Positions 34,977 through 45,100 of a stretch of 45,753 bases of DNA are shown here, in pieces. How positions within the stretch are numbered: the first letter of the stretch is position 1; the number at the start of each line of letters is the position of its first letter. The stretch is from an uncultured Lachnospiraceae bacterium (lineage in GTDB: Bacteria > Bacillota > Clostridia > Lachnospirales > Lachnospiraceae): NCBI GenBank assembly GCA_947165025.1, contig CAMUYQ010000014.1, positions 1-45,753 of the forward strand, given 5' to 3'. The notes beneath the pieces were generated by a model. The model saw only the letters and a list, made by a program, of their open reading frames with translations. It did not search any database and was not told the DNA's origin. The position numbers and the translations under genes are program-made.

Positions 34977-36818
34977 TTAATGATAAAATATCTCGTCCCT
35001 GAGGTTTTCAAATTCCTTCATCGAGATCTTTTTTCCTTTAAACTGAAAATCGCTGTTCTCGTCATATCTGTCATCCGGGCTGTCCCAATACTCCGCAGAG
35101 AGCTCTGTTGACTCGACAATATTGCCCTTTCCGTCATATTTATCAAAGCAGTATATCTGCCTTCCCCCGTGTGACGTGTCGCTGTGACATACCCAGACTG
35201 CGTTATCAAACTGCCCATATGACAGTACTCCCGCTGTTCCTTCGCCCTGAGCAAGAACAACAACTTTTCCGTCCCTTGCATCAAGGAACATCCCGCCGTA
35301 TGGACCGTCCAGTATCAGTTCATCTTCACCGTCATTATCAAGATCGAGACGGTCAGAGACCTTATACCTGAGCCATTCTTCATCATTGACCAACAGATTG
35401 GCGATATTAAGCTTTCCATCGCTTCCAAATGCATCTATCTTTCCGGCCACAAAATCATCAAGAAGATCTGACGAATATCCGCTCTGCGGCGCTCCCGACC
35501 AGTCTCCCGAGTACTTGACGTACGCCCCGGGATAGCCGAGTCCCTTAATGCGGTTAAGTTCCGCATTTGCTTCAGACTCTGTAGCGTATATTCCTGCTGT
35601 GACAACGTACCATTTTTCTTTGTTAAGGTTACTCCAGTCACTTGAAATGAATACTCTTCCGTCAAGACCTATCGAAGAGAGCTTGTCCGCACTTTTATTT
35701 GCTTCCTTCTCATCCTTTGATGCAGCGCACCATATACCGTAAAACGGTGTGTTAGCAGGCTGGGATTCCGATACGATATCATCCTGTGCACTCCGGGCAC
35801 CTTCGGCTCTCGTGGTTTCGATCTTTTTAACGCTTATCGAATCTATTACAACTCCATACTCCGAGACAGTGCTCGGCAGAAGCTTATAACAAACGACATA
35901 ATTGAATAATGCCGGGTCGTTAGCCAGTTCTCCCCAGTAGCCGAAGTACATGTCAGCTTCACCGTTATACCCGTCTTCAGTCTCTTCAACACGGACCGCC
36001 TGTGTTTTTATATCAGTTTCGGTCTCTGTCTCATCACTGATCTTTATGCCGTATGTTCCTCTTTCGTTTGTATACTTTACCGCATCAAGGCTCACACACT
36101 GTTCTTTAGTCTGGAATGCATCCCACGAAGCTCCCGTCCCGAACATGTTAAGGCACGCTTTCTCCACGTCTTTTGAAGCAACTGATCTGCCGTGATATCC
36201 AAATCCGTCCGGCCCGACCTCGGCGCTCTTATCAGGCTCAACCTTATCGCCGTGATCAGCAAATGTCTCGTCAATGGTCCCGTCATCCTCACACGCAAGC
36301 GTCGCCGCCCTGATCTTCTCCGCATCGGTCAGCTTGATCTCCATCGTGTCGCCGATGTTTTTCAGCTCTTCATATTCTCTTGCCATAAGTGTTGAGTACA
36401 GATAAGGGCGAAGATTTTCATCCATTTCGGTAAGTACTTTCTTTGCATCATCAACACTTATCTTTGGAGCCGCCTCTGCAGGTTTTTCCTCTTCTGCCGG
36501 TTTTTCTTCCGGCACACTCTCTTCCTCGACCGGCTCTTCGACAGCAGTTTCAACATCTTCTTTCCTAAAGATATCCGTACCGAACCAGAGGGCCGCAAAC
36601 ACACCTCCTCCGACAATGATAAGGGCTCCCGCGATGATCGCTGCGATGACAGCCACCTTCCTGCCTCCCGAGTTCTTTTCAGTCCCCACCGTTTTCGTTT
36701 TAGCTGTCGAGCCTTCATTACTTTTTAGGATCTCTTCCTTCGACGGCTGCTTCGTCCCGCACTTCGGACAGAACAGCACACTTTCCTCAAGTTCTCTTCC
36801 ACATTTGATGCAATACAT
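34977..36818 (-). CDS. Zinc-ribbon membrane protein with SPOR domain
   Basis: A 613-residue protein of unknown function. Domains in order: zinc ribbon with CxxC pairs at Cys3/6 and Cys17/20, a basic linker, one membrane helix (about 54-79), a Pro/Glu-rich spacer (91-118), and a long extracytoplasmic region I cannot name (120-345). A SPOR-like domain follows at about 359-436 (FYGIWCAASKDEKEANKSAD, then WYVVTAGIYATESEANAEL), and a C-terminal region starts with a Ca-binding-like DLDNDGEDE (492-500) as in FG-GAP or EF-loop repeats. SPOR domains bind denuded peptidoglycan, so a cell-wall or division-site role is plausible. GGGAGG precedes the ATG. Confidence 0.85.
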   Translation of the reverse strand: MYCIKCGRELEESVLFCPKCGTKQPSKEEILKSNEGSTAKTKTVGTEKNSGGRKVAVIAAIIAGALIIVGGGVFAALWFGTDIFRKEDVETAVEEPVEEESVPEEKPAEEEKPAEAAPKISVDDAKKVLTEMDENLRPYLYSTLMAREYEELKNIGDTMEIKLTDAEKIRAATLACEDDGTIDETFADHGDKVEPDKSAEVGPDGFGYHGRSVASKDVEKACLNMFGTGASWDAFQTKEQCVSLDAVKYTNERGTYGIKISDETETETDIKTQAVRVEETEDGYNGEADMYFGYWGELANDPALFNYVVCYKLLPSTVSEYGVVIDSISVKKIETTRAEGARSAQDDIVSESQPANTPFYGIWCAASKDEKEANKSADKLSSIGLDGRVFISSDWSNLNKEKWYVVTAGIYATESEANAELNRIKGLGYPGAYVKYSGDWSGAPQSGYSSDLLDDFVAGKIDAFGSDGKLNIANLLVNDEEWLRYKVSDRLDLDNDGEDELILDGPYGGMFLDARDGKVVVLAQGEGTAGVLSYGQFDNAVWVCHSDTSHGGRQIYCFDKYDGKGNIVESTELSAEYWDSPDDRYDENSDFQFKGKKISMKEFENLRDEIFYH

Positions 36819-36904
36819 TTTTTCCTCCCTGAACTAATCTACATCTTCTCTTATCGAATACATCATCATTGCACCCTGATGTGGGTTGATACATACCACT
36901 TCTG

Positions 36905-39139
36905 TTATTCTTTGTCAGTTTCCTTTATCTCTGCAACGGTGTACGTCGGTTTGAAAACCCCGCTTCCGTTCATTTTGTAATAGCCTCTGAATATCCTGTT
37001 TACAGCAGATTCCACTCCTTCACCCTCAGTTCCCAGAAGAATGACAAGGAACTGATAACTGCCGTATCGCGTCAAGACATCAACGTCTCTTATTGTCTGG
37101 CGTATAGCCTGTTCCATATTGTGCATCGAGCTTTCAAGTTCTTCGGCGCCGGGATTTTCACCCTCTTCTGCTTCAAGCGTTATCATTATCAACCTGAACG
37201 AGCAGGAGAAACGTTGTCCCAGATTGGAAATGAATTCATACAGTTTTGTGAACTCTCTGTACTCGAGATTCATTGCCCCGTTGTAACTACCGCTGTTCTT
37301 TATGCTGTTAACAAGCTTACTGACATCCGTGTTCCGGCTTCTGTCGGTTTCCGATTCTTCATTATAGAATGAATATCCGCTCTTTCCGTTCTGTTTGACA
37401 TGATACAACGCTTTGTCAGCCCGGTTATATACGTCGGAATATGTATCATCCGGAGTGCACATTACCATTCCTGCCGAAAGCGATGCAATGCTTATCCGGG
37501 GATCATCCTTCTTGTTCTCTTCAAAATCGCTGATGATACCGCTTACCCGCTCTTCGGCTTCCGTTGCGGTAACATTTATCATAAAGACAAGGAACTCATC
37601 GCCTCCGAGTCTGCAGCACAGATTTCCTTTACCGTTTTCGGTCAGAGTATCACCCATCAGATGAAGGATCCTGTCTCCGGCCTCATGACCGTATGTATCG
37701 TTGATCTTTTTCAGATTATCCACATCAAGGAAGACCAGACATCCTTTCTCATTCTTCATCGATTGAGCGATCGCTATCTCTCCCGCACTCCTGCTCATTA
37801 TACCGGTCGTAATATCCACATCGTCCTTTGCACTCTGTGTCACAAACGATTCAACGACCTCTTTCAGAAGGGCTGATGATGACTGATCCGTCTCCTCATC
37901 AACAACCTTATCTTTAAGGATCTCATCAAGTGCACCTTCATCCCATAACGCTATCATTATGTCGGCATACTCCGGATCAAACTGTTTATTTCTTTCGTTG
38001 ACCAATTCCGATCTGATATGATCTTTGGAGCAGGCTTTTCTGTAGATCCTGTCGGAACTCATTGCATCAAATGCATCCGCAACAGCTACGATCCTTGCCT
38101 CTTCGGAAATCTCTTTTTCCTTTGATCCGAGCGGATAACCCGTTCCGTCATATCTTTCATGATGGCTTCCGGCAACATCATCCGCCATCTTTATCATTGT
38201 CTTTTCCTTAAGTATTTCCCTGCCCATCGTCGTATGGGATTTAATGATGTCGAACTCAACATCCGACAATTCTCTCGGACTGTTAAGTATTGAATCCGGC
38301 ACGCCTATCTTTCCGATATCATGAAGCAGTGCTGCATATTTCAGGTTTTCCCTGCGCTCATCATCCCATCCGAGTCTTTCCGCAATAAGGACTGAATACC
38401 GGCTTACTCTTGAAGAATGTCCTTTTGTATAAGGATCCTTCGCATCGATCGCATTGGCCAGTGCCTGTATCGTCTCAAAGGTCATCTGCTCGATCCGGTG
38501 ATTCTGTTCCTTAACAACAGCTGTCTGACGTTCAACCTCTTCCGTCAGGCGGTTGGTATGATCGATCTCAAACAGGGCGCTCCGATGATACTGGATCATT
38601 GCCATACACGTAAAGATTGAGATGCTCCCATACAGAAGCGGGAAACGTTCCATAAACTCCTGCGTATAATAGGGACTGATACGGGCGTTTAACGGAGTGT
38701 AGAACACAATGATATACACTATCGTATAATACGTTGAAAGGATGATACCGTACTTCACACTGACAAAATAGCTGATACCTATCGGAATGAGCAGGGACCA
38801 TATAATTGCCGATCCCTCACCTGCTCCCGTCAGTACATATACCGTACATGCGATCGCACAGAATATCGTCGGTATCTTTATGGCCAGTTCTCTGTTCTTA
38901 ATTATATATGTGCAATAAGCACAGCCCATACCGGCCAGCAGTGTTATGACTGACGCCGTTATCAGCCATGGGTTGTTTCCGGTTGAAAGATTTAACAGTA
39001 TAAGGGTAATGCTGAGAAGCATGGTTACTACACTCACAAACGTGAGTGCATTCATGTTTGATCTCAGCCTGTCGCCTACATAGATGGACCTGTCCAGATC
39101 TGCCCATATTCTTTTTGCCGAATCAAATATTCGTCTCAT
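36905..39139 (-). CDS. Membrane HD-GYP and GGDEF protein with degenerate second GGDEF
   Basis: A 744-residue signalling protein. About six membrane helices (32-185) and a short coiled coil (195-220) lead to an HD-GYP phosphodiesterase (HD at 273-274 in LLHDIGKIGVPD; GTGYP at 332-336). A GGDEF cyclase follows (CRLGGDEFLVF; motif 512-516). The last ~130 residues look like a second GGDEF fold that lost its motif (DVDVLTRYGSYQFLVIL). No RxxD inhibitory site precedes GGDEF. The protein may both break down and make cyclic di-GMP or a related dinucleotide. HD-GYP before GGDEF is the less common order. Confidence 0.9.
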   Translation of the reverse strand: MRRIFDSAKRIWADLDRSIYVGDRLRSNMNALTFVSVVTMLLSITLILLNLSTGNNPWLITASVITLLAGMGCAYCTYIIKNRELAIKIPTIFCAIACTVYVLTGAGEGSAIIWSLLIPIGISYFVSVKYGIILSTYYTIVYIIVFYTPLNARISPYYTQEFMERFPLLYGSISIFTCMAMIQYHRSALFEIDHTNRLTEEVERQTAVVKEQNHRIEQMTFETIQALANAIDAKDPYTKGHSSRVSRYSVLIAERLGWDDERRENLKYAALLHDIGKIGVPDSILNSPRELSDVEFDIIKSHTTMGREILKEKTMIKMADDVAGSHHERYDGTGYPLGSKEKEISEEARIVAVADAFDAMSSDRIYRKACSKDHIRSELVNERNKQFDPEYADIMIALWDEGALDEILKDKVVDEETDQSSSALLKEVVESFVTQSAKDDVDITTGIMSRSAGEIAIAQSMKNEKGCLVFLDVDNLKKINDTYGHEAGDRILHLMGDTLTENGKGNLCCRLGGDEFLVFMINVTATEAEERVSGIISDFEENKKDDPRISIASLSAGMVMCTPDDTYSDVYNRADKALYHVKQNGKSGYSFYNEESETDRSRNTDVSKLVNSIKNSGSYNGAMNLEYREFTKLYEFISNLGQRFSCSFRLIMITLEAEEGENPGAEELESSMHNMEQAIRQTIRDVDVLTRYGSYQFLVILLGTEGEGVESAVNRIFRGYYKMNGSGVFKPTYTVAEIKETDKE

Positions 39140-39149
39140 ATTCAGTTAT

Positions 39150-39177
39150 TTTATATCCTTTATGTGACAAAGCGCAA
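39150..39177 (-). promoter_or_regulatory. Candidate promoter of the HD-GYP gene
   Basis: Minus strand TTGCGC (39177-39172), 16 nt, TATAAA (39155-39150). The predicted start site is only about four bases before the ATG, and the nearest Shine-Dalgarno-like AAGGA is upstream of it, so this is a weak call. Confidence 0.35.
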
Positions 39178-39200
39178 CTGAAATGCTTGATTTTCATCAT

Positions 39201-39230
39201 AAAAAGTCCCCGATGCACACAACGGGGACC
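39201..39230 (-). terminator. Terminator after the aldo/keto reductase
   Basis: Minus strand GGTCCCCG, a 10-nt loop, CGGGGACTTTTT: an intrinsic terminator 27 bp after the reductase stop. It separates this gene from the HD-GYP gene. Confidence 0.85.
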
Positions 39231-39257
39231 TTTACCGTAATCTCTTCAGTATGATTT

Positions 39258-40136
39258 TCAGATATTGTTCGGATTGCTCTTTCTGTCAGGAATGGCAAAA
39301 TCAGGATGTTCTTCAAGCCATGCAGTCTGCGGCATACAGGACAGCATGGATATATCATCCTCTGACAGTTCAAAATCAAACACATCCATATTGGACTTCA
39401 TATGTTCGGGTGTCGACGCCTTCGGTATCGGCAGGATCCCTTTCTGAAGCAGAAATCTCAGATTGATCTGCTGGATGCTCTTTCCGTATTTCTTCGCAAG
39501 CTTGACAAGGATAGCATTTCCGATCGTTGCATTCTCCCTGCCCCTTCCTAGCGGTGACCAGGCCATAGGGATAACATCATGCTCCTGACAATACGATACA
39601 GCCTTCTCCTGCGAATAGCCCGGATGAAGTTCAAGCTGGTCGACAACAGGTTTGATCTTGCAATTATCCAATATATTTTTCAGATGATGCGGAAGGAAAT
39701 TACTAAGACCCAGCCTCTTGATCTTCCCTTTCTCAACCAATCTTTCCATAGCCTGCCAGGTCTCAATATCAAGCGACTTCCAATCCTCGTCATCGGCCCC
39801 CGTCTGTCTCGGCCAGTGCATCATATATATATCCACATAATCGGTCTGCAGACGGTTCAGAGAGCGTTCAAATGCCTTCTCAACATTTTCCGCACCCATC
39901 TCATCTATCCACATTTTCGTCTCAATGATAACTTCATTCCTTGCGATCCCGCTCTCTTTTAATGCGTTTCCAAGCGACCTCTCCGTCTCATACAGTGATG
40001 CCGTATCAAAGAATCTGTATCCGCATTCAATAGCCTTAAGGATCACATCCTTATTATCGGCAAATTCCTCGTTATACGTTCCAAAACCTATCTTCGGAAG
40101 TGTCGATCCGTCATTAAGTGTGTAGAACTCATTCAT
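39258..40136 (-). CDS. Aldo/keto reductase
   Basis: A 292-residue NADPH-dependent oxidoreductase of the AKR superfamily. The tetrad is visible: Asp and Tyr in GYRFFDTASLYETERSLGNA, Lys in VIIETKMWID, His in DIYMMHWPRQTG. LGLSNFLPHHLKNIL and the cofactor-binding IPKASTPEHMKSNM are also conserved. I choose ATG 40136 (MNEFYTLNDGSTLPKIGFGTYNEE) because GGAGG lies six bases upstream. That start overlaps the end of a truncated transporter reading frame, so the gene was probably once in an operon with that transporter. The physiological substrate is unknown. Confidence 0.94.
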   Translation of the reverse strand: MNEFYTLNDGSTLPKIGFGTYNEEFADNKDVILKAIECGYRFFDTASLYETERSLGNALKESGIARNEVIIETKMWIDEMGAENVEKAFERSLNRLQTDYVDIYMMHWPRQTGADDEDWKSLDIETWQAMERLVEKGKIKRLGLSNFLPHHLKNILDNCKIKPVVDQLELHPGYSQEKAVSYCQEHDVIPMAWSPLGRGRENATIGNAILVKLAKKYGKSIQQINLRFLLQKGILPIPKASTPEHMKSNMDVFDFELSEDDISMLSCMPQTAWLEEHPDFAIPDRKSNPNNI

Positions 40137-40257
40137 AAGCTGCCTCCTCCACTTTAATCCCTTTTTTCCATACACCGAACAGATAGAATGCCCACGTGAT
40201 CAAAAATCCCACGCCGAGTCCGTAATATCCGTTCAGCCATATGATATGTTTTTGAGG
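40129..40257 (-). pseudogene. C-terminal remnant of a membrane transporter gene
   Basis: Between the AAA/DUF4143 gene and the reductase the minus strand reads 42 codons (after a TAA at 40260-40258) ending in TGA: a hydrophobic helix GYYGLGVGFLITWAFYLFGV followed by WKKGIKVEEAAYE. This looks like the last membrane helix and cytoplasmic tail of a sugar-type transporter, but there is no start or upstream part. The stop overlaps the reductase ATG. The 5' part was presumably lost when foreign DNA arrived. The exact transporter family is not determined. Confidence 0.55.
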
Positions 40258-40278
40258 TTACCTGTATAGTTACCTATT

Positions 40279-41634
40279 TCAAAGACACATTGTCATATAA
40301 GGCGGAATGCAGATTATATCATCCTTAATGTCCAGATTTTTAGGATGTATAATATAGGCTCCACCAATTCTTTTCCCATAGACTTCCCTGAATCTGTTCA
40401 ATGACTTTGTCGTATATCTCTTTCCGGATTTTACTTCTATCGGAAAGGCTTTATACTTCAACTTACTGTTATTTGATATCAGAAAGTCGATCTCTATGTC
40501 ATTTCGATGCTTTTCTTCACTGTACCGGGTATAAAAAAATAACTTATGACCATTTGCCGTAAGCATCTGGGCAATCAGGTTCTCATAAAGCATACCCTCG
40601 TTTAATGACAGTTTGTCCTGCAAAATCTGCTTGTACACTTCACTTTCCAGCAATTCATTCTCGTTAAATGCATGACTGAGAAGTAGTCCAGTATCGCACA
40701 TATAGCATTTTAAATATGTTTCCGACAAATTTAATGCCGGTGCTATGCCCGGATTATCAGTTTTTCTGCACTCGTTGACTATCATACTGTCTGTCAGCCA
40801 GAAAAAAGTCTCTGCATACTGCTCGGCAAATGTTCCATCAACAATATTACTGAATACAACCCTTTTTTCATGCTTAGATAAAAGTGCAGGAATCATGTCA
40901 TACAGAGCAATAACTCTTGACCTGTATTTCGCGTTGATTTTCATAATATCCTCGCGATACAGACTCAGGATACCTCTCTTTATACTGTCAACTGCGCCAA
41001 AATCCTTATGCGAATCTATATATGTGGAAACCGCCTGTGGCATCCCACCTACCAGCATATATTCCCTGAACAGTTGCATCGCTTTATCATGGAGGCCTCT
41101 TTCCAAAGGGATAGTTTTTGAAAAACAATCCCGAACATATGATATAAGTATCTCGTCTCCAAGCGCACTGCTGAATTCCTCAAAGTCCATGGGGTACATC
41201 CGCACCGACCTCTCTTCTGAGGGAATCACTATATCTTTCACATTTTCCTTTATGGAAATGAGGGAACCTGTTTCAATATAATCATACCGCCCATCAGCAA
41301 CAAGGTACTTTATCATTTCTCTGGCCGTAGGAAAGCGCTGTACCTCATCAAATATAATTAGGCTTTTTCTTTCCTTCAGTTCCACTCCATATACGTTCTG
41401 GAGCATCATAAAAAGCGTATCCAGATCATTATTAAACCTCACAAAATAGCTTTTTACATCCTCGGATGTCCTTGCAAAGTCTATCAACAGAAAGCTTTCA
41501 TACTCGTTCTGTGCGAATTCCTTTACAATAGTCGATTTCCCGACTCGTCTGGCACCCTCGATCATCAATGCCTCTCTTCCTTCACACGCTTTCCATTCCA
41601 AAAGCCTTTCATATATCTTTCTTTTAAAAAGCAA
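40279..41634 (-). CDS. AAA_14/DUF4143 ATPase
   Basis: A 451-residue P-loop ATPase of a family widespread in accessory regions with no settled role. Walker A GARRVGKST is at 27-35 and Walker B is LIIFDEVQRFP near residue 95. A middle helical and winged part is followed by a C-terminal DUF4143 domain with a PD-(D/E)xK-like nuclease signature (DIEIDFLISN, then FPIEVKSGK). The start is TTG with GGAGGAG upstream. GC is lower than in core genes. It lies between a truncated transporter and a tRNA fragment, consistent with horizontal arrival. Confidence 0.9.
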   Translation of the reverse strand: MLFKRKIYERLLEWKACEGREALMIEGARRVGKSTIVKEFAQNEYESFLLIDFARTSEDVKSYFVRFNNDLDTLFMMLQNVYGVELKERKSLIIFDEVQRFPTAREMIKYLVADGRYDYIETGSLISIKENVKDIVIPSEERSVRMYPMDFEEFSSALGDEILISYVRDCFSKTIPLERGLHDKAMQLFREYMLVGGMPQAVSTYIDSHKDFGAVDSIKRGILSLYREDIMKINAKYRSRVIALYDMIPALLSKHEKRVVFSNIVDGTFAEQYAETFFWLTDSMIVNECRKTDNPGIAPALNLSETYLKCYMCDTGLLLSHAFNENELLESEVYKQILQDKLSLNEGMLYENLIAQMLTANGHKLFFYTRYSEEKHRNDIEIDFLISNNSKLKYKAFPIEVKSGKRYTTKSLNRFREVYGKRIGGAYIIHPKNLDIKDDIICIPPYMTMCL

Positions 41635-41667
41635 CGCAGTCTCCTCCGTTCGTTCGATTCTGTCTTG

Positions 41668-41696
41668 ATTTTACTATGTTTTTTAAAAATACGCAA
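41668..41696 (-). promoter_or_regulatory. Promoter of the AAA/DUF4143 gene
   Basis: Minus strand TTGCGT (41696-41691), 17 nt, TAAAAT (41673-41668), about 34 bp before the TTG start codon. Confidence 0.5.
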
Positions 41697-41821
41697 TGTA
41701 ATTATAGCGTCATCTTTGGTGTTTACGCAGTTTCATTTTGAAAGGATCTTTGATTATGCGCATTTTTGAAGAGTCCTAATCGCAAATTTGAATTGTACCA
41801 CAACAGATCATAAACAACATC

Positions 41822-41851
41822 AAAAAAGGAACCGGATATCCGGTTCCTTTT
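41822..41851 (-). terminator. Terminator downstream of the tRNA-Gln fragment
   Basis: AAAAGGAACCGGAT/ATCCGGTTCCTTTT is a perfect 14-bp dyad (41824-41851), followed by further Ts on the minus strand. It sits three bases past the tRNA 3' end, so it is probably the native terminator of the tRNA-Gln transcript, separated from the tRNA body by the inserted element. Confidence 0.8.
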
Positions 41852-41853
41852 CG

Positions 41854-41900
41854 CAGGGCTAGAAGGATTCGAACCTTCAGATGACGGAGTCAGAGTCCGT
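41854..41900 (-). tRNA. 3' half of tRNA-Gln(CUG), likely attachment-site duplicate
   Basis: The minus strand encodes anticodon stem-loop ACGGA-CTCTGAC-TCCGT (anticodon CTG), a five-base variable loop, a perfect T-arm GAAGG-TTCGAAT-CCTTC and the acceptor 3' strand TAGCCCT plus G; CCA is not encoded. The expected 5' acceptor strand AGGGCTA and a D-arm are missing: upstream is unrelated sequence that leaves only 13 nt for the D-arm. It is therefore a tRNA fragment, as left at one end of an element that integrated into a tRNA 3' end. The intact gene should lie at the far end, to the right of the window. Confidence 0.75.
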
Positions 41901-41959
41901 CCGTACCCCTTTCATGCCCATTGCAATATCAACGATATCTGAGCTCTATCATCGACTTA

Positions 41960-41980
41960 TTGACCTATGAATTGACCTAT
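41960..41980. repeat. Tandem direct repeat near the tRNA fragment
   Basis: TTGACCTAT occurs at 41960-41968 and 41972-41980, a 12-bp period, about 60 bp inside the presumed element end. The layout parallels the 11-bp repeat near lysS and resembles integrase arm sites. The rest of 41901-42123 holds no gene that I can see. Confidence 0.5.
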
Positions 41981-42123
41981 TAATCCATGGACTATACTAA
42001 TAAACATAATTGTTCTCAATTTCTATAAGAAGCCCCAATATTATTGTACTTAACAAATGCCGCCACAAACAGCAACCGAACCATATCATCTATCCAGCTC
42101 AATGAAGGTCCATTAGTGTAAAA

Positions 42124-45100
42124 CTATTTCTTTTTTTTATTTCTCTCTCTTCCTAGCAAAATCTTTCTATACTCATTATTAGCACGTTTCGTAGGATAGT
42201 ATAAACTAATATATCTTTGTAGTTCTTTTTCACTTAATTTCTCAGAAGAAATGAGATATCGACTTAATACGCGCATCTTCATATAGTTAAGTATTGGTGT
42301 ATTTAAACTCTCTTTATGATTGTTTAAATACTTGTCAAATTCTCCCTTATTATCACATTTTGCATACGCCATCATCATTTGAATAAAGTTACTAGGATTA
42401 TCCTCATCAGAAGAATACTTTTCTAAATACTTTATTGTATGTTTTCTTATACCCTCTTCAACTGGAATATTCAACAAATCCAAATAAAGCGACAGGGATT
42501 CTATTTGAAGATAGAGTAACATATCTTTTTCGTTTACTCTATCCCAATCCTTTGGCTTAAGATATACATTTCTATAACTATCTAGAAGATATTTGACGAT
42601 ATCATCCTTTTCTTTATCAACCTGTATGGCCCACAAGTAAAATATCATAGACGGTAACTGTTGCATAATACCGACAACCATTTCTTTGTCTCTCTTGTCC
42701 ATTCTATGTTCAAATCCCGGCAAGCACTTAGAAACAATGCTCAATAGTGTCATCCCGCGTATTATTTGATTAACCACAGCATCAACATCCTCCAAATCAT
42801 CTGCAAAATAATCACATACCATGATCTGTTCTTTTTCGTATTCTTCTAGTTCTCGTTTATCCATATGGTTTTCTTTTTCGCTCTGATCTATTTTATCAGA
42901 TGGCTTTGGGGGGTCTATAGGCATGTTTGTATTTATCTTATTTAAATATCCAATGTTTGTTTTTTTCGGGTTAAACGAACCCCATCCTTGAGTATACTTT
43001 TGTGCACTTTCTATTATTTTTCTAATCATAAATAAACTGTCCGTTAGGTATGTCACAAACAGTATAACATTTGAGTGAACCCCATACTTAATATACTTTG
43101 TCAAGTACTCCAAATCAGAATCATCTAGGTTATCGTTCCATAACCGAATGATTTGACGCGCTACAAAATACGACAAAACATTTTTATTACAAAATCGATA
43201 TTCCGATCCTTTATAATGCATTAATATTTTTGATGCAACGCAATCGTTTATAAGCGACGAGCACGATACATCATCATCATGAACCTCGTTGTATTCGCTA
43301 ACAAGATCGAAAATTGCATTCTCTGGAATATGGTTGATTTGCTTCTTAAAACTCCAATATGCAATTTGATCTAGCAAGACAAATACCTTCTCAACTGTGA
43401 TTTTAGGCGATACTCTAAGCAATCGATTAACTAAATTACTTTCAAAAACCTTACTAAAAACATTTCCTTCAGTTGAATAACCATCTTTAAAGTTTTTAAG
43501 GTAATACTGCGTGAACTGAATAACAAAGCACGGATTCATAGAATAGAATTTCCGCTGTTTTTTCAGTGCATTTGATATTCTTTCAACTATTTCATCATTT
43601 TCTTTTTCATCGGTTATACACACTATTTTATTTATCAGTTTTTTTCTTCTATCAAGTATCATTGGCATAATCCGATATCTTTTATACTGATTCATCTCAA
43701 TATTCTGCTTTATTCTCTCCGTTAAATCTAATTCAATAACCTCTCCTGTAGAATACACTATCACTCCAAAAAAATCTCTTAAATAGTCTAAAACATTTCC
43801 AATTTTCGTCTTTTCAATGTCATCTATATTATCAATCAAAAATACTTTTTTATATTTTGGCATTTGTGAAAAAGTTTCATATTCGCCATTTATGTCATCA
43901 TAATTCTCTCTGAAAACCTGTGGAATCAGCTTGTTTAGGCTTTGTATATTAGCATTTGCTATATCACAGTACAAACATACATATCCCCTTCTTTGCAATT
44001 CTGTATATACTCTTTTTAACAATACTGTCTTGCCGAAATTCTCACCTCCAACAATAGATACTCTTTTGTATTCAATTATTCTATCCAAGAACACTTCCTC
44101 ATCTGAGATCACAGTAGATTCTTTTGTTGAGTATTCATCAATTTCTTCCATATTAGGAAAAACAAAATAATCAAATACACATCCCGGAAGGTCAGTAATT
44201 GGATCATTATATAACAAATTTTCAAATTCTTTACTAAAACAGAATTTGTTATTATCGCTTTTATGACAGATTCTGTAACACTCATTTTTATTTATATCAT
44301 ACCGTGCCTTTGCCTCATTCCAAACATACTGCCTAGAGTTTAATTCATTCTGTTCTAAATCAATCGTATCAATATAGAACTGGCTTCTGCTCCAGTCACC
44401 CTTATCACTTAACTCTCCACCATTTAGATAAATATACTCATTATTACCGCACTTTATTACTTGCGTCTTCATCTCATGTTCATGTCCGCAAATAACAATA
44501 TGACACTTTCTCTGTATTATTTGTTCAATTCTGTTCTTTATTCTGTCATTAAACCAATGATGTGCATGATGCATTACTAGAATATTAACATCGCCATCCA
44601 GATTCTTTTCAATGCTTACTAATTCTGATTCAGGCAAGTAATGTAATCCTTTATCTTCATCAAGAGTGGAGAAAATAGCCGTATTAAGAAGACATGTGAC
44701 AATTCTTTTTTCTTGTACAGTCTGTTGATAAAAATTACATATCTTTTCATCGTTTTGAATTCTTTTTATTCCATTTGAAAAATTAAAATAATGTCTTTGC
44801 TTACATAATTCATTTTCTATATCACCATCTGTTACTCCATCACGAATAATACTCTGTATGGCCTTGTGACCTTTATCGTTTGTTAAATCCACGTCATGAT
44901 TACCAGGAACAACTAAAACATCAACACTTTTTAGTTTGAAAAATTTCATAATACGTTTTCTTAAGCACTGTATCATTTCGTATGCACTATCAAACTGTTC
45001 ATGTTTCCCTTGATCAGTTATATCACCAGATATAACGATACATAATCGATCAATATGATCAACTGTATTAAGAGTATCTGCTATTTTTTCAATGTTCTGT

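Noticed and set aside
41854-41930. Complete tRNA-Gln gene
   Set aside because: The 3' half is perfect, but the region upstream does not supply a matching acceptor 5' strand (only about four of seven pairs) and is too short by about six bases for a D-arm.
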